Shown: positions 50,027-58,106 of the stretch, piece by piece
How the letters are laid out: every line of letters begins with the position of its first letter
Position numbering within the stretch: the stretch's first letter is position 1
Origin: Thioalkalivibrio sp. ALJ24
Lineage (GTDB): Bacteria; Pseudomonadota; Gammaproteobacteria; Ectothiorhodospirales; Ectothiorhodospiraceae
DNA: 64,000 nucleotides
Reading direction: 5' to 3'
Assembly (NCBI RefSeq): GCF_000377785.1
Contig: NZ_KB898728.1
Span: 180,473-244,472 of the forward strand
Position numbers and translations under genes: made by a program
The notes under the pieces: generated by a model
Database searches by the model: none
Told to the model about the DNA's origin: nothing
What the model saw: only the letters and a program-made list of their open reading frames with translations

Positions 50027-51718
50027 TCAGCACTCCCGGGAGTCCGCGCCTCCCCGCGCGAACACGACCTGGTTGCGCCCACTCGACTTGGCCTCATACA
50101 GGGCATCGTCCGCGCGTTTCAACAGGGTGTTCGCATCGTCTCCGGGACACGCGCCGGCCAGGCCCACACTGATGGTCACCTGCCCCACCACGGCAAAGGA
50201 AGCATCCGCTACCCGGGAGCGCAGGCGCTCCGCCATCTGGCAGGCCTCGGCAACATCGGTATTCGGCAGCAGCACCGCGAATTCCTCGCCTCCCCAGCGG
50301 GCCAGAACGTCGGTCTCGCGAATCTCACCGACCAGGCGTCCGGCCAGTTCCACGAGGACCTGGTCACCAATGTCGTGGCCGTGCCCGTCGTTCACGCTCT
50401 TGAAATAGTCGAGGTCAATGATCAGCAGTGCGACCGCGCTCTCGTGACGATGGTAAAGCGCCAACGCGCGTTCCAGTTCCCGATCAAAACACTGCCGGTT
50501 CGCAACGCCCGTCAGCCGGTCGGTCGATGCCTCGCGTTCCAGGATCGCCTCCAGCCGCTTCTGCCGGGTGATATCCAGACCCACCCCGAGCAGGTACGCG
50601 TGACCGTGAAGCTCGACCCGCAAGCCATTGAACAGATAAGGAGTCTCGCCATCGACAGTACACAGGCGACTCTCCACCCGTACGCTTTCGCCGGCAAAGA
50701 CCTGGCGGATACTTTCCTCAATATGATCCCGCTCCTCCACGGGGATGAGTTCCAGCGCATCCAGCCCGTCGAGTTCCTCCCGCATGCGCCCCGTGACCGT
50801 TTCCATCTGCTCGTTCCACCGGACGAACCGACCTTGCATGTCGAGCATGTAGAAAACCCCGGGCAGCCCCCGAAGGATCGCCTCGAACAACACCTTCTCG
50901 TGCCGGAGCTGATCCTCCAGCTGACTCTGCACGGTGATGTCCTGCACCGTACCGATCATCCGCACCGGCCGGCCTGCGGCGTCGAATTCGGTGCGTCCAT
51001 GTTCACGGACCGTGCGCTGTGATCCGTCGGGCCGGACAACCCGGTGGAGCACAGCGAAGGGTTCCCCACGCAGAGAGGCCGCGATGGCTGACCGGAACCG
51101 GCTTTGATCCTCCGGGTGGACCACCGCCATCAACGTCTCCTGGTCGACGTCCCCTTCCTCGGGAGGCAGGCCGAAGATGCGGTAGACCTCGTCGGACCAG
51201 CGCACCCGGCCGGTACGGAAATCGGCCACCCAGCTCCCGACCCCGGCGATATGCTGCGCCTCGGCCAGCTCCTGCTCGCGTTCACGCAGGGTCCGCTCGG
51301 CCTGTTTGCGATCGCTGACATCGCGCACGACTGCCTGCAGAAACGCACCCTGTTCCAGATCGATGCGGCTCAGCAGGACCTCGGCGGGAAACTCGGCTCC
51401 ACCCCCCCAGGTAACGTATCGCCATTCGAAAAAGGCCTGGCCCTCACGCATCGCCGCATTGATGTGCTCGACAAGCACCGCCCGGCTCGGGCGGCCGTCC
51501 GGCTGAACAAGCGGCGAGAGTTCGCAGGGATCAAGGGTAACGAAGGTCGCAACGTCCGGGACCCGGAACATCGCCAGCGCGGCTGGGTTGCAGTCCTCAA
51601 TGCGGTCGCGCTCAAGAAAGATGATCGCGTCGCGCGTCTGCTCGAAGGCCAGCCGGTACTTGCGGTATTGCCGCCGCGCTTCCCGAACCGAGGTTTTCGG
51701 GGCCGTTTGCTCTGTCAT
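50027..51718 (-). CDS. Cytoplasmic multi-PAS diguanylate cyclase
   Basis: The 563-residue protein has three PAS/PAC modules (PAS starts near residues 25, 150 and 280; the second contains VGSWVADFRTGRVRWSDEVY) and a C-terminal GGDEF domain with RWGGEEF and an intact I-site RETD five residues upstream. There is no transmembrane segment. It should make cyclic-di-GMP in response to an intracellular redox or ligand signal. Confidence 0.92.
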   Translation of the reverse strand: MTEQTAPKTSVREARRQYRKYRLAFEQTRDAIIFLERDRIEDCNPAALAMFRVPDVATFVTLDPCELSPLVQPDGRPSRAVLVEHINAAMREGQAFFEWRYVTWGGGAEFPAEVLLSRIDLEQGAFLQAVVRDVSDRKQAERTLREREQELAEAQHIAGVGSWVADFRTGRVRWSDEVYRIFGLPPEEGDVDQETLMAVVHPEDQSRFRSAIAASLRGEPFAVLHRVVRPDGSQRTVREHGRTEFDAAGRPVRMIGTVQDITVQSQLEDQLRHEKVLFEAILRGLPGVFYMLDMQGRFVRWNEQMETVTGRMREELDGLDALELIPVEERDHIEESIRQVFAGESVRVESRLCTVDGETPYLFNGLRVELHGHAYLLGVGLDITRQKRLEAILEREASTDRLTGVANRQCFDRELERALALYHRHESAVALLIIDLDYFKSVNDGHGHDIGDQVLVELAGRLVGEIRETDVLARWGGEEFAVLLPNTDVAEACQMAERLRSRVADASFAVVGQVTISVGLAGACPGDDANTLLKRADDALYEAKSSGRNQVVFARGGADSREC

Positions 51719-51793
51719 GTCTGAAAGCCTCCACGCGCCCGTCTGCCCCCGGCCATGCCTTGCAGCAGGGCCGCCACACGCTGCGGCCTGAAC

Positions 51794-51808
51794 TAGGTCC
51801 CATACCTA
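51794..51808. promoter_or_regulatory. TAGGT-N5-ACCTA dyad
   Basis: A perfect 5-base dyad lies in A/T-richer DNA 76-90 bases before the PAS-diguanylate cyclase start. The 51719-51901 stretch otherwise shows no feature. Confidence 0.3.
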
Positions 51809-51901
51809 ATCTGTAGCAGGATTCACGCGATACCGACACCCCGGCCGTCAGGCGCCCTGCCCGGACAACGAACCTTCGCCTCACCAACGGCTCGAACGTA
51901 C

Positions 51902-52054
51902 ATGGACATCCCGCTGCTGATCATCGGCCTGCTGCTGCTCGCCACCCTCGCCGCCTTTTTCGCCGGCGTGCTGCCGTATCCCGTCGGCTGGATCATCCTC
52001 GGCATCGCATTCCTCGGCCGGCTGCTGCACCTGCGAACCCGTGGCGGAAACTGA
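51902..52054 (+). CDS. 50-residue membrane protein
   Basis: This short open frame encodes two hydrophobic segments (LLIIGLLLLATLAAFFAGV and YPVGWIILGIAFLGRLL) ending in a basic tail RLLHLRTRGGN, a layout expected of a small inner-membrane protein with a positive cytoplasmic end. The ribosome site is weak. It lies 51 bases before the SDR gene. Not recognised, but composition argues that it is real. Confidence 0.5.
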   Translation: MDIPLLIIGLLLLATLAAFFAGVLPYPVGWIILGIAFLGRLLHLRTRGGN

Positions 52055-52105
52055 TACGTTGTTCCCATCGAATTCACCACACGGTTAACGACACGGAGAA
52101 GCGAC

Positions 52106-52870
52106 ATGAGTGGTCTGGAAGGCAAGGTCATCGCCATCACCGGCGGCGCCGGCGGGATCGGCGAGAGCACGGCGCGCAAGCTGTACGAACAGGGCGCCAG
52201 CCTGGTCATCACCGACCGCGAGGCGGGCCCGGTGGAAGAGATCGCCCGCTCGCTCGGCGAGTGCGCGGTCGGTCTGGCAGTCGACGTGACCCGGCGAGAG
52301 GACAACGAACGCATGGTCGCCACCGCCATGGATCGCTTCGGCCGCCTCGATGGCGTGTTCCTCAACGCCGGGATCGAGGGCGAGATCGGCCCGTTCGACA
52401 GCCGCACCGATGCCGCCTGGGACAAGGTCTTTGCCGTCAACGTGCAGGGCGTGCGCCTTGGCGCGGAAGCGGCCCTGCCGGCACTGCGCCGGGGCAACGG
52501 CGGCAGCATCGTCATCACCTCCAGCGTGGCCGGCCTGCGCGGGTTCGGCGGCCTCTCGCCGTACGTATCCAGCAAGCACGCGGTGGTGGGCATGATGAAA
52601 TGCCTGGCCGCCGAACTCGGGCCGGAGAACATCCGCGTCAACACCCTTAACCCGGGCCCGGTCGCCAACCGCATGATGGAATCCATCGAGGAACAGGCGA
52701 ACCCCGGCCACGCCGACGAGGTGCACCAGTCCTTCGAGGCGCGCATCCCGCTGGGTCGCTACGTCAACAACGAGGAATGCGCCGGCATGGCCGCTTTCCT
52801 GCTGTCCGACGCCGCCTCCGGCTGCACCGGCAACACCTACGTCGTCGACGGCGGCCTCTGCGCGCAGTAA
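52106..52870 (+). CDS. SDR family oxidoreductase
   Basis: The 254-residue classical short-chain dehydrogenase has the cofactor motif TGGAGGIGES, NAG motif FLNAGIEG, catalytic Ser in VITSSVAGL, and YxxxK in YVSSKHAVV. Asp in VITDREAG suggests NAD(H) preference. The C-terminus (TGNTYVVDGGLCAQ) is typical of FabG-like members. Substrate unknown. Confidence 0.93.
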   Translation: MSGLEGKVIAITGGAGGIGESTARKLYEQGASLVITDREAGPVEEIARSLGECAVGLAVDVTRREDNERMVATAMDRFGRLDGVFLNAGIEGEIGPFDSRTDAAWDKVFAVNVQGVRLGAEAALPALRRGNGGSIVITSSVAGLRGFGGLSPYVSSKHAVVGMMKCLAAELGPENIRVNTLNPGPVANRMMESIEEQANPGHADEVHQSFEARIPLGRYVNNEECAGMAAFLLSDAASGCTGNTYVVDGGLCAQ

Positions 52871-52879
52871 TCCTGGGCC

Positions 52880-53212
52880 CTACCCCGTCGCGCGCATGCC
52901 GCCGCCCCCGCCACCCCCCGGTGGCGGGGTCCAGACGTTGCGAAACGCCTGGTGGGTGTTCTTGGGCAGATCGCGCGAGAAGCGCAGCTGAACGCCCCCG
53001 TCCGCGCGCACCGCGTGGATCCGCCCGCGCTTGAGGCGGTACTGGCGTGCCACGTCCTCGCATCCGCGCAGGAACGCCCTCGGCGGCTTGCCGCGCCGCA
53101 CCCGGGCCGTGCCGTCACGCAGCTCCACCGTGAACACCAGCCGTGCGTGCCACAGCATCAGCGCGACCCCCAGGGCCAGCACGGCGAACATGATGAGCAA
53201 CGTCAGCAGCAT
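52880..53212 (-). CDS. DUF3634-like small membrane protein
   Basis: The 110-residue protein has one N-terminal membrane helix (LLTLLIMFAVLALGVALML) followed by a small basic domain (VELRDGTARVRRGKPP, then GCEDVARQYRLKRGRIHAV) resembling DUF3634. It ends in a Gly-rich tail. It converges with the SDR gene. Function unknown. Confidence 0.75.
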   Translation of the reverse strand: MLLTLLIMFAVLALGVALMLWHARLVFTVELRDGTARVRRGKPPRAFLRGCEDVARQYRLKRGRIHAVRADGGVQLRFSRDLPKNTHQAFRNVWTPPPGGGGGGGMRATG

Positions 53213-53322
53213 AGCGGGTCCCGCGGAGAGGAAAGGGATCGGCGTATTGGTCCGGGCCGGCGCACCTGTCTCGTATTCCAGGGCGCTGCATCACCCCCTG
53301 CGCCGACAAAGCAAGGGTGGCT

Positions 53323-54156
53323 TCATTCAGTGGCTCCCTGATCTTCGGCCCTGGATGATGCCGATTTGTCGGGAGGAGGAAACGCAGAGACGATTCCATC
53401 CACATGCTCATTCAGGTCATCGGAGACAGACTGCCACATCGGATCCACGAGAAATTCGATACCCTCTCGGCGGGCCAGTTTCGCTGCCGGAACGAAATCG
53501 CTGTCCCCAGTCACCAGCACGATGGTATCCGCCTGTTTTTTCAAAGCCAGGCTGGCGATATCCAGCCCGATGCGCATATCAACGCCCTTCTGTCGAAGCT
53601 CAAGGCCAATATGCCTTTCTTCCAGCTCATTCCACGTCGCGAGCACCCTGTTGAGCTGCGCGAGCTCGTCTGCAGAGAGCTGTGGAGGGGCATCGCCCTC
53701 GATAACCGTTTCCTCCAGGACCTTCATCCACTTCTGAGTCTTCAGGAGCTTTTTAGTCAGGGCAGGGCTGATCTGCCAATCGGATGTCTTCTGTACTGTC
53801 CCCAGCCTCAACGCGAATTTCCGTTTCTTGCGTAGCTGGGAGAACAGCTCACGGCGAAAGGTCGCGGTTTCCGTCTTTCCGTAATCAATGCGCCGATTGG
53901 CCAGCGGATGGTGACTTGTGCCGTCGTAAGGCTCTGCATCGTAGAAAAAAAGGCGGTAGACCTGATCCAGCCACACGCCGTCAGCCTCATTCTCATCGGA
54001 ATGGATCAGTTTCTGGACATGACGTTTGCAGAGATGGCGCGCACTGTCAGCAACCGCTTCCGGGGAATCACAGAACTGCAAACCGACCAGCCTTGGTAGC
54101 CGTTTGATGAAGAAGCCACCGTCAATGAGGATTGCGATCCGTCGCACTCGAGTCAT
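53323..54156 (-). CDS. NYN-domain protein (LabA-like, putative RNase)
   Basis: The 277-residue protein has a NYN/PIN-like nuclease fold: RIAILIDGGFFIKRL at the start, MRIGLDIASLALKK in the middle and VTGDSDFVPAAKLARREG later, giving the Asp positions for metal binding. A Lys/Arg-rich insertion (LRKKRKFALRLG) could bind nucleic acid. ATG 54156 fits the family start; a longer upstream reading is unlikely. Base composition is lower in GC than neighbours, hinting at transfer. It may degrade RNA in stress or defence (inference). Confidence 0.87.
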   Translation of the reverse strand: MTRVRRIAILIDGGFFIKRLPRLVGLQFCDSPEAVADSARHLCKRHVQKLIHSDENEADGVWLDQVYRLFFYDAEPYDGTSHHPLANRRIDYGKTETATFRRELFSQLRKKRKFALRLGTVQKTSDWQISPALTKKLLKTQKWMKVLEETVIEGDAPPQLSADELAQLNRVLATWNELEERHIGLELRQKGVDMRIGLDIASLALKKQADTIVLVTGDSDFVPAAKLARREGIEFLVDPMWQSVSDDLNEHVDGIVSAFPPPDKSASSRAEDQGATE

Positions 54157-54264
54157 GTTCTTGTCCCTCAGAACGAAAAAAGCCTCCGGCTTTCGGCACA
54201 CGCTCAGGATGGGGGAGCGGGCGTACTCGCAGGAGGCGGATAACCATCATCGTCGACCAACGGT

Positions 54265-54299
54265 TAGCGGTTGTCAATCTGGCGACGATTCAACCGCTA
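54265..54299. repeat. Inverted repeat between NYN gene and outer-membrane protein gene
   Basis: TAGCGGTTG (54265-54273) and CAACCGCTA (54291-54299) form a perfect 9-base dyad with a 17-base spacer, directly after the stop of the outer-membrane gene and before the NYN gene. It could be a terminator stem or an operator. Confidence 0.5.
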
Positions 54300-54301
54300 G
54301 T

Positions 54302-54835
54302 TCAGAAGTTGACGCCCACCTTCACCTGGCCCAGCAGGTTGTCGGCATCGCCGCCGCTGGTGAACTGCTGGCGCACGCCCGCGCCCGCAAACAGGGCACC
54401 ATGGCGATACTCCACGTCCGCCCCCACCTGGAACGCCCACATGCTGTCGGACGACTCGTCATCCGGGTTGGTCCGGACGTACCCGATCCCGGGGCCGGCG
54501 CCATAGGTAAGCCGGCCACTGCCGCCAAACCAGCGTGGATTCATCTCGAAGGTCTGCAGCTTCAGGCCGTCGTTATCGAAGCGGTTGTAATTGAACTGCT
54601 GGCGGATGTTGCCCGCCGGCGGCGAGAACCACGGACAGTTCATCGAAAACTGCGCGCCCACGGCCGTGTCCGAGCCCACCCCGGAGACATCCACATCCAT
54701 GGGCCCGGCGGTCGCCGCCAGGGTGAAGTCCGGAGACCACTCCGGGTCCTGATAGGGGCTGGTCGTCCATTCTCCGGCCTGCGCCGTGCCCACCAGTCCC
54801 GCGCACAGCACTGCCGTGGTGAAAGCCGTCTTCAT
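54302..54835 (-). CDS. Outer-membrane beta-barrel protein
   Basis: The 177-residue protein has a signal peptide (AFTTAVLCAGLVGTAQA-GE) and alternating amphipathic strands ending in a terminal Phe (LGQVKVGVNF), the signature for BAM-mediated barrel insertion. Strand pattern resembles PagL/OmpW-size eight-stranded barrels; no catalytic Ser-His pattern could be fixed. GAGGAGAGGAC precedes the ATG at 54835. Confidence 0.8.
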   Translation of the reverse strand: MKTAFTTAVLCAGLVGTAQAGEWTTSPYQDPEWSPDFTLAATAGPMDVDVSGVGSDTAVGAQFSMNCPWFSPPAGNIRQQFNYNRFDNDGLKLQTFEMNPRWFGGSGRLTYGAGPGIGYVRTNPDDESSDSMWAFQVGADVEYRHGALFAGAGVRQQFTSGGDADNLLGQVKVGVNF

Positions 54836-54966
54836 GTCCTCTCCTCGCCTGTGAATGCCGCGGGGCCGCATATGCACCCCGTTTCGCGGGCGGGATTATG
54901 GCGAAGGCGTGACATGAGCGCCACGACCGGCACCTGCGTCGCGGCCCTCGCGCGTCGGGCAACGAC

Positions 54967-56808
54967 TCAGCTGGAGAGGCCCCCGATGCGCCGGCCCGTG
55001 GCGGTTAGCAGGCTTTCGACCTCTGCCGCCGGCATGGGCCGGAAGAAGTGGAAGCCCTGTACCAGATCGATTTGCATCTCGCGCACCAGGTCCAGGTGTT
55101 CGCGAGTCTCCACGCCCTCGGCCACCACCTCGAGCCCCAGCCGGTGGCCGATGAACACCGCGGCCTCCATGATCGCCCGATCCTCGGGCCAGCGCGGCGC
55201 GTCGCTCACGAAGCTCTGATCGATCTTGAGGGAGGTCACGGGAAAGTGCTTGAGGTAACTCAGCGAGGAGTAACCGGTACCGAAGTCGTCGATGCCGATG
55301 TGGAACCCCCGGTGGCGAAGGTCCCGAAGTGCCGCCAGGGTCTCCTCGTCGGAATCGATCAGCACGTTCTCGGTCAGCTCAATGCCGATGTCCTCGGGGT
55401 TCAGCCCATGGCGTTCCACACTGGCCCGGAAGCGCGGAAGGAGATCGGCCTTGCGCATCTGGCGACCGGAGAAGTTGATGTCGATGCGCTGGAGCCCCAG
55501 ACCGGCATCCCGCCAGGCCGCGCGCTGTCGGCAGGCCTCCTCGATCACCCAGTCACCGATGCGGTGGATCAGGTCCGAGCGTTCGGCCAGGGGGATGAAC
55601 TCGCTGGGCGACATGGACGAGCCGTCCGCCGGAATCCAGCGCAGCAGGGCCTCGAGATTGGGGATCCGACCGGTGCTGGCCGACACCTGGGGCTGGTAGT
55701 ACAGGACGAACTCGCCTTCCTCCAGTCCCCGCTCCAGACGGTCCATCAACCGGTGCCGATGGATCATCTCGTCGTGGAGCTGCTGGCTGAAATAGACGAC
55801 GCGCGCCTCCTCGTCGAGCTTGGCACGGCCCTTGGCCAGATCGGCGTTGCGGATCAGTTCCCTGCCGGTCTCCCCGTTGTCGGGAAAGGTAGCCACCCCG
55901 AGACAGGCGGTCAGCCTCATGCTGCGGCCCCCCAGGGGAAACGGAGCCCGCATGGCCTCCTCCACCTTCTGCACCAGCCGCTGAATACTGTCCCGGTCGC
56001 GGATGCCGGGGAAAGCCATCACGAACTCATCGCTGGAGATCCGGGCCAGGAGATCGCCGGCGCGGCGATTGCTGCTCAACCGATGCGCCAGCTCGACCAG
56101 CAACCGGTCCCCCTGGTTATAGCCCAGGGCCTCGTTGACCTCGGAAAAGTGATCAATGTCGAGGTAAACCAGCACCAGGCTGGTACCCTGGCGGCGACAC
56201 TCCGCCAACGCCCCATCCAGATCTTCCTCGAAGCCATGCCGGTTCAGGAGGTGGGTCAGCCGGTCGAAACGAGTGGCAAAGTCGAGCTGTCGATAGGCGC
56301 GTTTCTGCTCGGAGAGATCCACGTCCACACAGAACATCACGGGGTCGTCCGTGTGCTCGTTGAGCATGACGTGATGCGAATAAACCGCCACCGGATCACC
56401 GTTGCGGTGCCGCAGCTCCAGTTCCCCGGACGGGATCCCACGGTCGTGCTCGAGCCAGGCGCGGTGGGCCTCATCCGTCCATTCCCGCATCTCCGGCGGG
56501 ATGATCAGGTCCTGCAACGGGCGACCGTGGGCCTCCTCCGGCGTGTAACCGTACAGGCGGGTACTGGCATCGTTCCAGTAGATGACCCGCCAGTCACGGT
56601 CGTACCCCTGGATCGCGACCATCGGCAGGCTTTCCAGCAGGGCACGAAATTGCCGCTCGCTCTCCCGATATTGGGTACGGACAAGATCAGCGTCACGGGA
56701 CCCGGCCGAAGGGCGTTTCGGTGGGGCGACGCGCTCGGCCAGTCGACTGATCAGGCGGTGCAGTCGCTGCCTCAGACGCCGCGTCACACTGGGGGCTCCG
56801 CCATTCAT
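54967..56808 (-). CDS. PAS-GGDEF-EAL protein with degenerate GGDEF
   Basis: The 613-residue cytoplasmic protein has one PAS domain (about residues 55-170), a GGDEF domain whose active site reads RISSDEF (both Gly replaced by Ser), and an EAL domain with EALLRW, ELTENVL, DDFGTGYSS and EGVETREH intact. It is therefore probably a phosphodiesterase for cyclic-di-GMP, with the GGDEF part as a GTP-binding or regulatory unit. An RAGD I-site-like motif persists. ATG 56808 has AGGAGAGC; upstream readings lack homologous sequence. Confidence 0.92.
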   Translation of the reverse strand: MNGGAPSVTRRLRQRLHRLISRLAERVAPPKRPSAGSRDADLVRTQYRESERQFRALLESLPMVAIQGYDRDWRVIYWNDASTRLYGYTPEEAHGRPLQDLIIPPEMREWTDEAHRAWLEHDRGIPSGELELRHRNGDPVAVYSHHVMLNEHTDDPVMFCVDVDLSEQKRAYRQLDFATRFDRLTHLLNRHGFEEDLDGALAECRRQGTSLVLVYLDIDHFSEVNEALGYNQGDRLLVELAHRLSSNRRAGDLLARISSDEFVMAFPGIRDRDSIQRLVQKVEEAMRAPFPLGGRSMRLTACLGVATFPDNGETGRELIRNADLAKGRAKLDEEARVVYFSQQLHDEMIHRHRLMDRLERGLEEGEFVLYYQPQVSASTGRIPNLEALLRWIPADGSSMSPSEFIPLAERSDLIHRIGDWVIEEACRQRAAWRDAGLGLQRIDINFSGRQMRKADLLPRFRASVERHGLNPEDIGIELTENVLIDSDEETLAALRDLRHRGFHIGIDDFGTGYSSLSYLKHFPVTSLKIDQSFVSDAPRWPEDRAIMEAAVFIGHRLGLEVVAEGVETREHLDLVREMQIDLVQGFHFFRPMPAAEVESLLTATGRRIGGLSS

Positions 56809-56998
56809 TCGCTCTCCTGCAGATGCCTGCGCCACCGGGCACTGTTCCCTCCGCGCCGCAGGAACGTCCCTCTCAGTCGCATCCAATAGATTGCCTGGAC
56901 ACGGATTCCGCCGGCACGCCCTCCTCCAGTTATAGCAAAGGCTGAAACGCACCCCCATTCCCGGACTTGGCAAGGGGACAAGCTCGGCCGCCGTGCAG

Positions 56999-57358
56999 TC
57001 ATTCTGCACACCCCGATCTCGCTCCGCTCGCTCGCACATTGACACGTGTCACGTGATGCGAGACGTCCGTGCCATGATCAAGACCCTCGCGGATACGGGG
57101 GTGGGAGGCGTCGGGCATGCGGCAGCTCGGTGGAAAGCGCTCCAGTAGCGACACCGCGTCGCCGATGGCGGTTCGCGCATGGGCCGCGGACGCCAGACCG
57201 CGCGCCAGGCACTCGGCCCGGGCCTGTCGGCGGTCAATCTCGTGGCGAACGGCATCCTCGATAAAGGCCGACAGCGTTTCTCCCTCGCCAAGGGCCTGCT
57301 CCACCTGATGCCGAAAACCATCACTGACCCGCAGGGCCGGTAACGTCGTGTTTTTCAT
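56999..57358 (-). CDS. Orphan antitoxin-like protein with extended C-terminus
   Basis: The first ~75 residues (KNTTLPALRVSDGFRHQVEQ, then GETLSAFIEDAVRHEIDRRQ and ARGLAS) match small ribbon-helix-helix-type antitoxins of the YlcI/YnfO kind. After SLLERF the sequence continues for ~45 residues without family resemblance. This suggests a lost stop or a frameshift joining non-coding sequence. No RelE/ParE-type toxin gene lies on either side, so the module looks decayed. GGAGACG precedes the ATG at 57358. Confidence 0.65.
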   Translation of the reverse strand: MKNTTLPALRVSDGFRHQVEQALGEGETLSAFIEDAVRHEIDRRQARAECLARGLASAAHARTAIGDAVSLLERFPPSCRMPDASHPRIREGLDHGTDVSHHVTRVNVRASGARSGCAE

Positions 57359-57720
57359 GCCGCGTCTCCAGAAGGACCTTCTCGGACTGCATCGCAAATG
57401 GAATACAGCGCCCATCAGTGGACCCGTCCGCGCCGCTCGTCTCCATAGTCCACTGGGCTTACCCTGCAGGGCATGTCCCCGATGCCACGCCGTGGCCTAC
57501 CCACTGCAGGAGACCAGCCTCCTGGCCGATCAGACGCGTCCAACACCCCATCGCCCAGAGGGCTTGGCTCCCGATTTGATCGACCTGTTAACGGTTGGCT
57601 GTACCGTTCGATCGAGATCTGACACGTATCCTGCGGCCTTGACCGGCGTTGTGCCGGTATTTGGGGCTGACCGAGTCCGGTACGATGCCGGCAGGCAAGA
57701 ACGGAACAGGCGGGGGATCG
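57359..57720. other. Intergenic stretch without a convincing gene
   Basis: This 362-base gap has lower GC than the rest. GATCGA (57578-57583) and TCGATC (57608-57613) flank inner arms ACGGT (57591-57595) and ACCGT (57603-57607); the spacing is asymmetric. An open frame on the plus strand (57348-57728) is Pro/Arg-rich and resembles translated non-coding DNA. It should contain the promoter of the MazG/helicase pair. Confidence 0.5.
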
Positions 57721-58089
57721 ATGAGTAAGGAGTCACGCACCTCAACGGAGCTGGACGATCTGGCGGGCCGCCTGGAGGCGTTCGTTCGGGAGCGCGACTG
57801 GGAGCAGTTTCATTCGCCGAAGAACCTGTCGATGGCGCTTGCGGGCGAGGTGGGAGAGTTGATCGAGCACTTCCAGTGGCTGACGGAGGAACGGTCTCGT
57901 GAGCTGTCGGATGCGGAGCGGGAGGCCGTTCAGGCAGAAATCGCGGACGTGCAGATCTATCTGCTGTTGCTGGCGCGGGGGCTGGGAATCGACGTGGTTC
58001 AGGCAGCGAACGAAAAGCTGAACGTGAACGAGCAGAAGTATCCGGTCGACAAGGCGCGGGGCAGTGCGCGCAAGTACACGGATCTGTAG
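57721..58089 (+). CDS. MazG-like nucleotide pyrophosphohydrolase
   Basis: The 122-residue all-helical protein has the MazG/dCTPase metal motif EVGELIEHFQW followed by EIADVQIYLLLLARGLG, that is ExxE(12-28)ExxD. Such proteins hydrolyse (d)NTPs to monophosphate and pyrophosphate. The ATG at 57721 follows GCGGGGG; upstream codons in the same frame are not family-like. It is 17 bases before the nuclease-helicase gene, so the two form one operon. It may deplete or clean nucleotide pools when the partner is triggered (inference). Confidence 0.88.
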   Translation: MSKESRTSTELDDLAGRLEAFVRERDWEQFHSPKNLSMALAGEVGELIEHFQWLTEERSRELSDAEREAVQAEIADVQIYLLLLARGLGIDVVQAANEKLNVNEQKYPVDKARGSARKYTDL

Positions 58090-58106
58090 CCGAAAGGCAA
58101 GTCACG

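Noticed and set aside
57359-57720. LexA (SOS) box before the MazG/helicase operon
   Set aside because: I looked for CTGT-N8-ACAG because of the S24 domain; CTGT occurs at 57585-57588 but no ACAG partner at the right spacing.
57348-57728. A 126-codon plus-strand frame in the gap before the MazG-like gene
   Set aside because: Composition is unlike a protein, and it overlaps the antitoxin start and the MazG start without a ribosome site.
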